Positions 50,969 through 60,320 of a DNA stretch of 64,000 bases are shown piece by piece; the stretch's first letter is position 1, and every line of letters starts with the position of its first letter. The notes beneath the pieces were generated by a model. The model saw nothing but the letters and a program-made list of their open reading frames with translations. It searched no databases and had not been told where the DNA came from. Both the position numbers and the translations under genes were made by a program. This DNA is from Amycolatopsis coloradensis (lineage in GTDB: Bacteria > Actinomycetota > Actinomycetes > Mycobacteriales > Pseudonocardiaceae), in the NCBI RefSeq assembly GCF_001953865.1, contig NZ_MQUQ01000004.1:186001-250000 (forward strand), in the 5' to 3' direction.

Positions 50969-53900
50969 GTGACGAACGGCCTGCGCGTCGAGCTGCTCGG
51001 GCCGCCTCGTGCCTGGCTCGAAGACGTCGAGCTGAAGCTCGGGCCCGCCCGGCAGCGCGCGGTCTTCGCCACCTTGGCGGCCCGCCGCGGCCAGGCGATC
51101 TCCCTCGGCGAGCTGATCGCCGACGTCTGGGGCGGGGCGGCGCCCCCCAGCGCCACCGGCAGTGTCCACACCTACGTCTCCGGTCTGCGCGGGGCGATCC
51201 GCAAGGCCGGTGGCGCCGCGCACGAGGTGCTGCGTTCGTCCGGATCGAGCTATGTGCTGCGGCTGGACCGCGAGGCGCTCGACGTCCACCGGTTCGAACG
51301 GGACGCCGCCGACGCCAGGAAGCTGCTCGCCGTCGCGGATCAGCGGGGTGCGGCCGCGCGGCTGACCACCGCGCTCGGTCGCTGGCGCGGCGAGGCTTTT
51401 TCCGGCGTACCCGGCCCGTTCGCCGAAGCGGAACGCGTCCGGCTCGCCGAACTCCAGCTGACCGCCACCGAACTGCGGGCCACCGCCCTGCTCGGCCTCG
51501 GCGACCACCGTGAACTGGTGGCCGAGCTGACCGCGCTGGTCCAGCGGCATCCGTGGCGCGAGTCGCTGCACGAAACGCTCATGCGCGCCCTGCACGCCAG
51601 CGGGCGGCGGACCGAAGCGCTGACCGCGTACCGCGAGGCGAGGCGAGTACTCCGGGACGAACTGGGCGTCGAACCCGGTGCCCCGCTGCGCGAACTGCAC
51701 CAGCGCATCCTGGACGGCACCGAAAAACCTGTCACCGGATCGAAACCGGCTCCGCTGCGGATCGTGCCACCGCCGGCGGCCAAGGCGATCGAACGCGGCG
51801 GCCAGGGATATCTGCCCGGCCGTTCGCGGCAGGTCGAACGGCTGGCCGGGTTTGTCACCGACGTGCTCGCCGGCCGCGGCCGTCCGGTGTGGCTCGAAGG
51901 CGAACCGGGGATCGGCAAGTCGGAGCTGCTGCTCGCCGGGCTGTCGAGCGCCGCGGCCCGTGGCTGCCAGCTCGCCTGGACCGCGGCCGACGAGCTCCAG
52001 CAACGGTTCCCGCTCCAGGTGATCATGGAATGCCTCGGGGTGCACCACGGCGCGGCGGATCCGGCCAAAGCCAAGCTGGCCGGTGAGCTGCACGCCGAGC
52101 CCGCGCACGGGAACTGGGGCCCCGCCGATCCGATGCTGTCCACTGTGGACAAACTACTGACGCTGGTCGACGAGACCTGCGCGGCAGGCCCGCTGGTGCT
52201 GGTGATCGACGACCTCCACTGGGCCGACGAGGCCAGTGTCCTGCTGTGGCAGCGGCTGGCCGCCGCCACCCGCCAGCTTCCGTTGCTGCTGGTCGCGGCC
52301 ACCCGCGCCGGGCACGGCCGCCGGGACCTCGCCCAGCTGCGGCGCGGGATCGAGGCGCGGGACGGCGAGATCATGCCGGTCGAGATGCTGACCGACGACG
52401 ACGTCGCCGCCGTGTTCGAAGTGATCATCGCGGCCAAACTGGGCCCGAGCCTGCGCCCGCTGGTGCGGCGAGCGGCCGGGAACCCGCTCTACGCCAGGGA
52501 AATCGCGCACGACCTGGTCCGAACCGGTGCACTGCGGATCAACGCGGGCGTGGCCGAGGTGACACTGGACGGCACCGAGAACGCGCCGCGGTCGCTGCTG
52601 GCGGCGGTGGGCCGCACGCTGGAATGCCTTGATCCGGCCACGACCGAGATCCTGCGCACCGCGTCGCTGCTGGGCGCGGAATTCGCGGTCGAGGACCTCG
52701 CCGCGCTGGCAGGCAAGAGCCCGCTGGAGGTGCTGCGGGAACTGGAACCGGCCATCGCCGCAGGCGTGATCGAGTACGCCGGCGACAAACTCGCCTTCCA
52801 CCACCCGTTCCAGCGGCAAGCGCTCTACGGCGGCATCGCGAGACCGGTCCGCGCCGCACTGCACCGGCGTGCCGCCGAGTCGCTCGCACGCGGCGGCGCG
52901 CCGATCAAACGGGTCGCCGAGCAGCTGGCGGCCGAGCGGGTGCCGTGTGACCCGTGGCTGGTCGGCTGGCTCACCGCCAACCACATCGCGGTGTCCAACC
53001 GCGCCCCGCACATCGCGGCCGACCTCCTTCGCGGCGCGCTCGACGGCACGGTGCCCACCCGCGAGCAGCGGGAGACGCTGATCGCCGCGCTGGTGCGCGT
53101 GCTGTTCCGGCTCGAACAGACCCCGGAGGCCGAGGCCGAGCAGGCGGTGAAGACGGTCCGTGACAAGGCGGATCTGGCGCAGATGCGGCATTTCCTCGCC
53201 GCCCTGCGGTATCGCCGCGGTGACACCCCCGGCGCGATCGAGGCACTCGGCGACACCGCGGACGACCCGTCGATGCCGGAGCTGTGGCGCACCAGCACCC
53301 GGACCCTGCTCGCCAACTTCCGGCGCGGCACCCTCGACGATCTCGACGAGACCGAACGGATCGCGCGCGGCCTGCACGCCGAAGCCGTCGAGGCGGGCGA
53401 GCGTTATCCCGCCGCGCACGCGCAGCAGACGCTGTGGCTCGTGCACTCGATCCGCCGCGAGCACGACCGGGCGCTGACCGCGGTCGACGCCGCGCTCGAA
53501 ACCACCGGCGACGAAGCGGATCTGGCGACGCTGCGGTTCGACCTGCTCGACAACCGCCTCTTCACCTTGCAGAACCTCGACCGGCTCGACGAAGCGGACG
53601 CCACGCTGCACGCCGGGTACGAGACGGCGGCGCGGCACGGTCTGCCGACCGGGCCGCAGGTCTCGGCGGCCGTGCACTACTACTGGACCGGCCGCTGGGA
53701 CGAAGCGCTGGCCGAACTGGACTCGGTCACCGAGGACGGTCCGGCGATCACCTTCTACGGGGTGCGGGAGCCGGGTGCCGCCGCGCTGCTGCTGCACGGG
53801 GTCGCCGCGCTCATCGCGGGCCACCGGAACGAACGCGTTTCCATCCGCGCGCATCTCGAAGCGGCCGAAGCGCATTCGCCGTCGAACTCGTCCGAGCGTG

Positions 53901-54622
53901 AGAGCTGCGATTTCTACCTCGCGGCGCAGGCGATGGCCGCCGAGCAGCGCGGCGGGCTCGACGACGCGCTGCGGCTGTTCGCCCCGGTGCTGCGCCCCGA
54001 CTACGCCCGGATGATGCTGCGCCACCAATGGCTGCCCGACGTCGTCCGCGTCGCGCTCGCGGCCGGGAACGACGACGTCGCGCGGCGAGCGCTCGCCGTC
54101 TGCGCCGAAGAGGCGAGCATGGAGACCGTGCCTGCCAGGGCCACCGCGGCCGCGCGCCGGTGTCAGGCGCTGATCGACGGCGATCCCGAAGGCGCGCTGG
54201 CCGCGGCCGACCACTATCGCGAGGTCGGCCGCCCGATCGAACTCGCGGCCGCGCTGGAGGACGCCGCCGAACTGCTCGGCCGCGCGGGCTACCTCGAAGC
54301 GGCCACCCAGGCGCTCACCGAGGCGTGTGAGGTGCTCGGGCCGGTCGGCGCGGGCTGGAGCATCCGCCGGGCGGAGAGCAGGCTGCGCCGCCACGGCGTG
54401 CTGAGCCGTGCCGAGCAGGGTCCCCGGCACGCGGGCGCGCTGTCACCGCTGGAGCTCCGGGTCGCGCGGCTGGTGGCGGCGAAACTGTCCAATCCGGAGA
54501 TCGCCGCGGAGCTGAGCCTGCCGCGGCGGACGGTGCAGTCTCTGGTGTCCCGGGCGCTGACCAAACTGCACGCCGATTCCCGGCTGACCGTCGGCGACCG
54601 GTTGCCGAGACGGCTCGCATGA
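50969..54622 (+). CDS. SARP/AfsR-like regulator with BTAD, ATPase, TPR and LuxR HTH domains
   Basis: A 1217-residue regulator; GTG at 50969 behind GGAG. Order: winged helix (about 5-95; LIADVWGGAAPPSATGSVHT), BTAD (100-245), STAND ATPase (about 280-600; Walker A EGEPGIGKSELL, Walker B LVLVIDDLHWADEAS), TPR-rich helical region (about 650-1130) and C-terminal LuxR-type HTH (LSPLELRVARLVAAKLSNPE, IAAELSLPRRTVQSLVSRAL). Having DNA-binding domains at both ends is unusual. It lies 20 bp before the sugar-binding protein gene and could control it directly. Confidence 0.9.
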   Translation: MTNGLRVELLGPPRAWLEDVELKLGPARQRAVFATLAARRGQAISLGELIADVWGGAAPPSATGSVHTYVSGLRGAIRKAGGAAHEVLRSSGSSYVLRLDREALDVHRFERDAADARKLLAVADQRGAAARLTTALGRWRGEAFSGVPGPFAEAERVRLAELQLTATELRATALLGLGDHRELVAELTALVQRHPWRESLHETLMRALHASGRRTEALTAYREARRVLRDELGVEPGAPLRELHQRILDGTEKPVTGSKPAPLRIVPPPAAKAIERGGQGYLPGRSRQVERLAGFVTDVLAGRGRPVWLEGEPGIGKSELLLAGLSSAAARGCQLAWTAADELQQRFPLQVIMECLGVHHGAADPAKAKLAGELHAEPAHGNWGPADPMLSTVDKLLTLVDETCAAGPLVLVIDDLHWADEASVLLWQRLAAATRQLPLLLVAATRAGHGRRDLAQLRRGIEARDGEIMPVEMLTDDDVAAVFEVIIAAKLGPSLRPLVRRAAGNPLYAREIAHDLVRTGALRINAGVAEVTLDGTENAPRSLLAAVGRTLECLDPATTEILRTASLLGAEFAVEDLAALAGKSPLEVLRELEPAIAAGVIEYAGDKLAFHHPFQRQALYGGIARPVRAALHRRAAESLARGGAPIKRVAEQLAAERVPCDPWLVGWLTANHIAVSNRAPHIAADLLRGALDGTVPTREQRETLIAALVRVLFRLEQTPEAEAEQAVKTVRDKADLAQMRHFLAALRYRRGDTPGAIEALGDTADDPSMPELWRTSTRTLLANFRRGTLDDLDETERIARGLHAEAVEAGERYPAAHAQQTLWLVHSIRREHDRALTAVDAALETTGDEADLATLRFDLLDNRLFTLQNLDRLDEADATLHAGYETAARHGLPTGPQVSAAVHYYWTGRWDEALAELDSVTEDGPAITFYGVREPGAAALLLHGVAALIAGHRNERVSIRAHLEAAEAHSPSNSSERESCDFYLAAQAMAAEQRGGLDDALRLFAPVLRPDYARMMLRHQWLPDVVRVALAAGNDDVARRALAVCAEEASMETVPARATAAARRCQALIDGDPEGALAAADHYREVGRPIELAAALEDAAELLGRAGYLEAATQALTEACEVLGPVGAGWSIRRAESRLRRHGVLSRAEQGPRHAGALSPLELRVARLVAAKLSNPEIAAELSLPRRTVQSLVSRALTKLHADSRLTVGDRLPRRLA

Positions 54623-54642
54623 CCCCACCACCAAGGAGAACC

Positions 54643-55902
54643 ATGACCCGCCTGCTAGCCGGATTGACGGCCCTCGTGCTGCTGCTCACCGGCTGTTCGG
54701 GCACGCCGGAACCCGGCGGACCGATCAAGCTCACCGTCGCCACCTTCGGCGAGTTCGGCTACGAGAAGCTCTTCGACGAGTACGAAAAGGCGCATCCGGG
54801 GATCACCATCGAGGGCCGGGTCGCCGACTTCGAGACGCACCACCGTCAGCTCGCCACCGGCCTCGGCGCCGGTCGTGGCAGCGCGGACGTGGTGGCGATC
54901 GAGGAGCAGTATCTCCCCAAGTTCCGGCAATCCACGGACAAGTTCAGCGATCTGTCCGAGTTCGGCGCGCAGGGCCTCCGCGCTAACTGGCCCGGCTGGA
55001 AATGGGACCAGGGCACCGCGAACGACGGAAAGTTCGTGATGGGCCTCGGCACCGACATGGGCAGCCTAGCCCTCTGTTACCGCCGCGACCTGTTCGCGAA
55101 CGCGGGTCTGCCTGCCGACCGCGACCAGGTGGCCGCGCTGTGGCCGACCTGGGAGAAGTTCGCCGAGACCGGGGAGAAGTTCAGCTCGGGGGCGCCGGAC
55201 GTCAAGTTCGCCGACTCGGCGGGCACCATCTACACGGCGATGCTCAACCAGGCGCAGGAGAACTACTTCGCCAAGGCGGACGACAAGTTCGTCGGCGACA
55301 CGAACCCGAACGTGCGCAAGGCCTTCGACCTGGCGGGCGGGATGGCGCTGAAGAAGGAGACGGCCGCCGTCACCACCTTCACCCAGCCGTGGACGGTGGC
55401 GATCAAGCAGAGCCGGTTCGCCGCGATCACCTGTCCCGCCTGGATGCTCACCCAGATCGAAGAGGCTGGAGGCCCGGAGCTGGCGGGCAAATGGGATGTC
55501 ACCTCGGTTCCGGGCAAGGCGGGCAACTGGGGTGGGTCGTTCCTGACCGTCCCGAAGCAGGGCGAGCACCGCAAGGAGGCCTACGACCTCGCCGTCTGGC
55601 TCACCGCGCCCGAACAGCAGAAACGGATCTTCCTGGACAGCGGCCTGCTGCCGAGCGCGCTGGGCGCCTATCAGGACGGTGCCGTGCTTTCCCACACCAG
55701 CGAGTACTTCAGTGACGCGCCGGTCGGCAAGATCTTCGCCGCGTCCGCCGAAGCGCTGCGGCCGAACTATCGCGGGCTGCGTGACGGCGAGGTGCGGCCC
55801 GTGTACGGGCACGCGCTCGGCCGGGTCGAAGAGGGGCGGCAATCGCTCGAACAGGCTTGGACGCAGGCGTCGACCGAAGGCCGCGCCGCGGCCGCCAAGT
55901 GA
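54643..55902 (+). CDS. Sugar ABC transporter substrate-binding lipoprotein
   Basis: A 419-residue exported lipoprotein: signal peptide with lipobox LLTGC, then a family 1 extracellular solute-binding domain (LTVATFGEFGYEKLFDEYEK, ADVVAIEEQYLPKF, GLGTDMGSLALCYRRDLF, KAGNWGGSFLTVPKQGEHRK). The ATG at 54643 follows AAGGAG. Binds an oligosaccharide, probably a beta-glucoside given the GH1 gene 11 bp downstream. Its permeases are on the other strand (57402-59125); no ATPase gene is present, so a shared ATPase such as MsiK would be used. Confidence 0.92.
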   Translation: MTRLLAGLTALVLLLTGCSGTPEPGGPIKLTVATFGEFGYEKLFDEYEKAHPGITIEGRVADFETHHRQLATGLGAGRGSADVVAIEEQYLPKFRQSTDKFSDLSEFGAQGLRANWPGWKWDQGTANDGKFVMGLGTDMGSLALCYRRDLFANAGLPADRDQVAALWPTWEKFAETGEKFSSGAPDVKFADSAGTIYTAMLNQAQENYFAKADDKFVGDTNPNVRKAFDLAGGMALKKETAAVTTFTQPWTVAIKQSRFAAITCPAWMLTQIEEAGGPELAGKWDVTSVPGKAGNWGGSFLTVPKQGEHRKEAYDLAVWLTAPEQQKRIFLDSGLLPSALGAYQDGAVLSHTSEYFSDAPVGKIFAASAEALRPNYRGLRDGEVRPVYGHALGRVEEGRQSLEQAWTQASTEGRAAAAK

Positions 55903-55913
55903 GCGGAGGCGAC

Positions 55914-57308
55914 GTGACACGCGGCTTTCCGGCAGGGTTCCGCTGGGGCACGGCCACGGCGGCCTTCCAGATCGAAGGATCGACGACGGCGGACGGCCGC
56001 GGACCGTCCATTTGGGACACTTTCGCCGCGCGACCCGGCCGGGTGCTCGACGGCGCCACCGGCGACCCTGCCTGCGACCACTACCGGCGCTACCGCGAGG
56101 ACGTCGGCCTGCTGCGCGAACTCGGTGTGCCGTACTACCGCTTTTCCGTCGCGTGGTCGCGGATCATGCCGGACGGCCGCACGATCGAGCCACGCGGGCT
56201 CGCCTTCTACGATCGCCTTGTCGACACGTTGCTGGAGCACGGGATCACCCCGATGACCACGCTCTACCACTGGGATCTGCCGCAGGCGCTGGAAGACGAA
56301 GGCGGCTGGCCCAACCGCGATCTCGCGAGCCTTTTCGCCGACTACACCCTGACCGTCCACAAAGCACTCGGTGACCGCGTGCGGCAATGGACCACGATCA
56401 ACGAGCCATTCTGCGCCGCCTTCATCGGCTACGGCAACGGCGACCACGCCCCTGGTATCCAGGACGAGGGCGCCGCGGTGGTGGCGGGGCACAACCTCAT
56501 GCTCGCGCACGGACTGGCCGCGCAGGCGTTGCGCGCGGGCGGCGGCGAGCAGGAGGTGTCCATCGTGCTCAACTTCGCCCCGGTACTGACCGAGGTGAAC
56601 GATGCCGCGCACCGCGAGGCCGCGCGCAGATTCGACTTCCTGCACAACCGGTTCTTCCTCGACCCGCTGCTCGGCCGGGGCTATCCGCCGGAGTTGCTGG
56701 CGGATCTCGCGCATCTCGGCACCCTCGAACCGGCGATCGCCGACGGCGACCTGGAACTCATCGCCCAGCCTCTGGACGTCCTTGGCGTCAACTACTACGC
56801 GCCCGCCCGCGCCGCCCCGCTCGCCGACCCCGAGGCCGACAGCAACTGCCCGCTGCCGGGTCTGCGCGGGATGGACGTCACCCCGCCGCGCGGCGACGTG
56901 ACCTCGCTGGGCTGGGAGCAACGGCCGGAGTCGTTCACGGATCTGTTGCTGTGGTTGCGGGATCACTGCCCCGGCCTGCCGCTGGTGATCGCCGAGAACG
57001 GTGCCGCCTTCGAGGACGAGGTCGTGGCCGGGCGCGTGCACGACGAGAAACGCGTCCGGTACTTCGCCGAGCACCTCGGCGCCGTGCACGACGCGATCGA
57101 ACGCGGCGCCGACGTCCGCGGCTACATGGCCTGGTCGTTGCTCGACAATTTCGAGTGGGCCATGGGGTACACGCAGCGATTCGGCCTCGTGCACGTCGAC
57201 TTCGGCACGCAGGCACGGGTGCTCAAGGACAGCGCCCGGTTCTACGCGGACGTGGTGGCGCGCAACGGACTCAAGGAAGTCGACAGCGACCCCCGGCACA
57301 GATCGTGA
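55914..57308 (+). CDS. GH1 family beta-glucosidase
   Basis: A 464-residue glycoside hydrolase: FRWGTATAAFQIEGSTTADG, the acid/base Glu in TTINEPFCAAF, the nucleophile Glu in PLVIAENGAAFED and the C-terminal GYMAWSLLDNFEWAMGYTQR. GTG at 55914 behind GGAGG. No signal peptide, so it hydrolyses imported cellobiose-like sugars or beta-glucosides in the cytoplasm. It is translationally close to the binding-protein gene. The stop codon lies inside the palindrome starting at 57305. Confidence 0.94.
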   Translation: MTRGFPAGFRWGTATAAFQIEGSTTADGRGPSIWDTFAARPGRVLDGATGDPACDHYRRYREDVGLLRELGVPYYRFSVAWSRIMPDGRTIEPRGLAFYDRLVDTLLEHGITPMTTLYHWDLPQALEDEGGWPNRDLASLFADYTLTVHKALGDRVRQWTTINEPFCAAFIGYGNGDHAPGIQDEGAAVVAGHNLMLAHGLAAQALRAGGGEQEVSIVLNFAPVLTEVNDAAHREAARRFDFLHNRFFLDPLLGRGYPPELLADLAHLGTLEPAIADGDLELIAQPLDVLGVNYYAPARAAPLADPEADSNCPLPGLRGMDVTPPRGDVTSLGWEQRPESFTDLLLWLRDHCPGLPLVIAENGAAFEDEVVAGRVHDEKRVRYFAEHLGAVHDAIERGADVRGYMAWSLLDNFEWAMGYTQRFGLVHVDFGTQARVLKDSARFYADVVARNGLKEVDSDPRHRS

Positions 57309-57387
57309 CCGGTCCGGTCACGGCTCCCTGAAGTGTTATGAACGGTCCGTTCATTGCAAATTTTGTTATAAACGGTCCGTTCATAAC
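57305..57387. promoter_or_regulatory. Cluster of three near-perfect palindromes between convergent operons
   Basis: Three odd-length palindromes with a central T: GTGACCGGTCCGGTCAC (57305-57321), ATGAACGGTCCGTTCAT (57338-57354) and GTTATAAACGGTCCGTTCATAAC (57365-57387). The second and third share AACGGTCCGTT and their outer arms are mutually complementary, so they can also form one long hairpin. They fit either tandem operator sites of a TetR-like dimer or a bidirectional terminator. Confidence 0.7.
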
Positions 57388-57401
57388 ATCCGGGGGCCGC
57401 C

Positions 57402-58235
57402 TCAGCCCCGTGGCGCCCCGCGCATGACGCCGTCGACCACTTTCCTGGCCAGCAGGATGAACAGCACGATGACGGGCAGTACGCCGATCGTGGCCGCGGT
57501 GAGCATCAGCGAGTAGTCGGTGAAGTAGCCGCTCGCCAGCCGCGAAAGTGCCACCTGGACGGTCGGGTGCGCGTTGGGGTCGAGGACGACCAGCGGCCAG
57601 AAGAAGTCGTTCCACGCCGTCATGAACGTCAGCATGGCGAGCACCGCGGCCTGGGGGCGGATGGCGGGCATGGCGACGTTCCAGAACAGCCGCGCCGTCG
57701 AACAGCCGTCGACACGCCCGGCGTCGAGCAGTTCACCCGGGATCGCCTCCTCGCAGGCCTGCCGCATCCAGAACACGCTGAACGCGCCGACCAGCCCCGG
57801 CACGATCACCGCCTCCAGCCGTCCGTACCAGCCGAGTTCGCCGACCACCAGGTAGAGCGGGATGACGCCGAGCTGGGCGGGCACCATGGCGGTGCCGATG
57901 ACGACCAGGAAAAGCGAGTCGCGGCCGGGAAATCGCAAGCGGGCGAAGGCGAATCCGGCCATGCTGGACAGCAGGACGTTCGACACGGTCACCGTGCCGG
58001 CGACGATCAGCGAGTTCTGCATCGCCAGCCAGAAGTCGACCGTCTCGAAGACCCGGCCCACGTTCTCGATCAGGTTGCCGCCGGGCAGCAGCGGCGGGAT
58101 CGTCTCGCCGAGGGCGGAATTGTCCTTGGAGGACACCACGAACGACCAGTACAACGGGAAGATCGAAGCGATGCCGACGGCGAGCAGCAGCCCGTAGACG
58201 ACGAACCCGGTCCGTTCCCTCGCCGCCACGGTCAC
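57402..58235 (-). CDS. Sugar ABC transporter permease (MalG type)
   Basis: A 277-residue membrane protein with six transmembrane segments and the EAA loop (EEAIPGELLDAGRVDGCSTA, RLFWNVAMPAIRPQAA). GTG start overlapping the previous stop (GTGA). Second permease of an inner-membrane channel for carbohydrates, together with the gene at 58232. Confidence 0.93.
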   Translation of the reverse strand: MTVAARERTGFVVYGLLLAVGIASIFPLYWSFVVSSKDNSALGETIPPLLPGGNLIENVGRVFETVDFWLAMQNSLIVAGTVTVSNVLLSSMAGFAFARLRFPGRDSLFLVVIGTAMVPAQLGVIPLYLVVGELGWYGRLEAVIVPGLVGAFSVFWMRQACEEAIPGELLDAGRVDGCSTARLFWNVAMPAIRPQAAVLAMLTFMTAWNDFFWPLVVLDPNAHPTVQVALSRLASGYFTDYSLMLTAATIGVLPVIVLFILLARKVVDGVMRGAPRG

Positions 58236-59125
58236 TCACCACCCCGCATGCGGCGCACGAGCGAGAAGTTGACCAGGGCGAACCCCGCCGAGAACAGGAA
58301 GAGCAGCCATGCGATGGCCGCCGCGTATCCGGCGTCGAACTCGCCGAAACCCTTCTCGTACAAGTACATGGCGAGCGTCTGGAATTGCCGGTCTGCGCCG
58401 CCGGTCCCGGCGATACCGGTGTCGTCGAACAACTGCGGCTCGGCGAACAGCTGGAGCCCGCCGATGGTCGAGACGACGACGGTGAAGGCGATCGTCGGCC
58501 GGATCGCGGGCACGGTGATCGACCAGAGGGTCCGCCAGCGCGAGGCTCCGTCGAGCATCGCGGCGTCGTAACGCTCCTGCGGCACCGACTGCATGGCCGC
58601 GAGATAGAGCAGCGCGTTGTAGCCGGTCCAACGCCACATCACCATCACACTCACCGCGACGTGGGAGGCGAACCGATCCGACCGCCAGTCCACCGGGTCG
58701 AGCCCCACCAGTCCCAGCGCCCAGTTGACGACGCCGTAGTCCTCGGCGAAAAGCTGGCTGAACACCAGCGCCACCGCGACCACCGAGACGACGTTGGGCA
58801 ACAGCACACTGGCCCGCCACAGGGTCCGCGCCCGCAGCGGACGGTCGAGCAGGGCCGCGAGCCCGAGCGCGGCCAGCAGTTGCGGGACGGTCGACAGGAC
58901 GAAAATGCTGACCGTGTTGAAGAGCGCGTTGTAGAAATACGGGTCCTGGAGCAGGACGGCGAAGTTGCCGAGCCCGGCGAACCCGGTGTCGCCGTTGACC
59001 AGATGCCAGTGGTGCAGCGCCACCCATGCGGTGTAGAGCAGCGGGAAGAGACCGAAAACGCCGAACAGCACGTAGAACGGCGCGGTCATCAGATATCCGG
59101 CGAGCCGCTCGCCCGTTCGCCTCAA
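58232..59125 (-). CDS. Sugar ABC transporter permease (MalF type)
   Basis: A 297-residue membrane protein, six transmembrane segments, EAA loop (QSVPQERYDAAMLDGASRWR, TLWSITVPAIRPTI). Overlaps the DeoR gene by ATGA and the second permease by GTGA. Works with the permease at 57402 and, presumably, with the binding protein at 54643. Confidence 0.93.
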   Translation of the reverse strand: MRRTGERLAGYLMTAPFYVLFGVFGLFPLLYTAWVALHHWHLVNGDTGFAGLGNFAVLLQDPYFYNALFNTVSIFVLSTVPQLLAALGLAALLDRPLRARTLWRASVLLPNVVSVVAVALVFSQLFAEDYGVVNWALGLVGLDPVDWRSDRFASHVAVSVMVMWRWTGYNALLYLAAMQSVPQERYDAAMLDGASRWRTLWSITVPAIRPTIAFTVVVSTIGGLQLFAEPQLFDDTGIAGTGGADRQFQTLAMYLYEKGFGEFDAGYAAAIAWLLFLFSAGFALVNFSLVRRMRGGE

Positions 59126-59883
59126 ACGGTGACCACCTTGACGCCGGTCCGGGTGATTTCGTCGGCCGCCTGAGGGTCGACGCCGCTGTCGGTGATCAGG
59201 GTGTCGACGTCGCGGAGGTCACCGAAGCGGGCGAAGTGGTCGTTGCCGAACTTGGTGTGGTCCGCCAGCAGCACCGTACGCCGCGCGGACGCGATGGCCG
59301 CGCGTTTGACCATCGCCTCGGCGGTGTCCGGCGTGGTGAGTCCCCGTTCGACGGAAAGGCCGTCGGTGCCGATGAAGGCGACGTCGACGTAGGTGTCTTT
59401 GAGGGCGTTGAGCGCCCAGCTGTCGACAGCGGCCATCGTGTGCCCGCGCAGCCTTCCGCCTGCCAGCATCAGCGTGATGCCGGGCCGGTTGGCGAGCGCG
59501 AACGCGTTCGGCAGCGAATGGGTGACCACGGTCAGTTCGCGGTCGGCGGGGACGAGGTTCGCCAGCCGCGCCACGGTGGTGCCCGCGTCCAGCAGAATCG
59601 CGCCCTCGGCGGGGATCTGGTCCAGCGCGGCGGCGGCGATACGGTCCTTTTCCCCGCACATCGCCTTGTCACGGGCGTCGAGACCAGGGTCGATACCCAG
59701 CCGCTCGACCGGGATCGCGCCGCCGTGCACCCGCCGCAGCACCCCGCTGCGTTCCAGGGCCGTCAGGTCACGCCGGACGGTCTCGCTGGTGATCTCGAAC
59801 GCGGCCGCGAGCGTCGCCACGTCGACGCGGCCGTTACGCCGGGCCTGCTTGAGGATGGCGCGTTGCCGCTCTTCGGCGTACAA
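59122..59883 (-). CDS. DeoR/GlpR-family transcriptional regulator
   Basis: A 253-residue regulator; TTG start behind GGAGGTGACCG. The N-terminal HTH is AEERQRAILKQARRNGRVDV then ATLAAAFEITSETVRRDLTA, and the C-terminal domain is the sugar-phosphate sensor (AEGAILLDAGTTVARLANL, AFIGTDGLSVERGLTTPD, VLLADHTKFGNDHFARFGDL). First gene of the permease operon, so it most likely controls this sugar system and responds to a phosphosugar. Confidence 0.93.
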   Translation of the reverse strand: MYAEERQRAILKQARRNGRVDVATLAAAFEITSETVRRDLTALERSGVLRRVHGGAIPVERLGIDPGLDARDKAMCGEKDRIAAAALDQIPAEGAILLDAGTTVARLANLVPADRELTVVTHSLPNAFALANRPGITLMLAGGRLRGHTMAAVDSWALNALKDTYVDVAFIGTDGLSVERGLTTPDTAEAMVKRAAIASARRTVLLADHTKFGNDHFARFGDLRDVDTLITDSGVDPQAADEITRTGVKVVTV

Positions 59884-60050
59884 CGGTCACCTCCGGGCCT
59901 GGCGAATGAGCGGACAGGGCGACAATAGTTGGTTTCTCGCGGGTCCGACAACGGAACCTCGATATCCGCGGTCTGCTCCCCCGCGGCTACGGCGAGGTCC
60001 TGTCCTTTAAGGACACACCACCGAACGGACTCTCCTCTGTGATATCCGCC
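59884..60050. promoter_or_regulatory. Promoter region of deoR-permease operon
   Basis: Contains the short palindrome TGTCCTTTAAGGACA (60001-60015), which may be an operator or part of a terminator. The stretch TAGTTGGTTTCTCG near 59930 is comparatively AT-rich. Confidence 0.4.
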
Positions 60051-60268
60051 GAATCACACGCGCCGACCACCGAATCACGCGTGTCGTCCGCCGAATCACA
60101 CGTGTCGTCCATCGGATCACACGCGCCGTCCGCCGGATCACATGCGCCGTCCACCGGATCACACGCACCCGCCACCGGATCACACGCGCCGACCGCCGAA
60201 TCACACGCGCCCGCCACCGGATCACACGCGCCCGCCACCAGATCACACGCCCCGTCCACCGGATCACG
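60051..60268. repeat. 21-bp tandem repeat array (about 10.4 units)
   Basis: Ten full head-to-tail units plus a partial, consensus GGATCACACGCGCCGTCCACC, each with one to five changes concentrated at positions 1-2 and 12-19; the core ATCAC-NYR is nearly constant. Because the period is a multiple of three, all six frames stay open and give artificial seven-residue repeat proteins (for example SHAPSTG and CDPVDGA). There are no spacers, so it is not CRISPR. It lies between the deoR promoter and the glmS end. Confidence 0.9.
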
Positions 60269-60320
60269 CTGCCCGATCGGCCGGAATGACTGCCCGTTCC
60301 GCCCACCACGAACCCACTCA

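Noticed and set aside
55899..55913. GTG at 55899 as start of the GH1 gene
   Set aside because: It would overlap the binding-protein stop but has no ribosome site; the GTG at 55914 follows GGAGG.
60051..60268. CRISPR array
   Set aside because: The 21-bp units are contiguous, with no unique spacers, and no cas genes are present.
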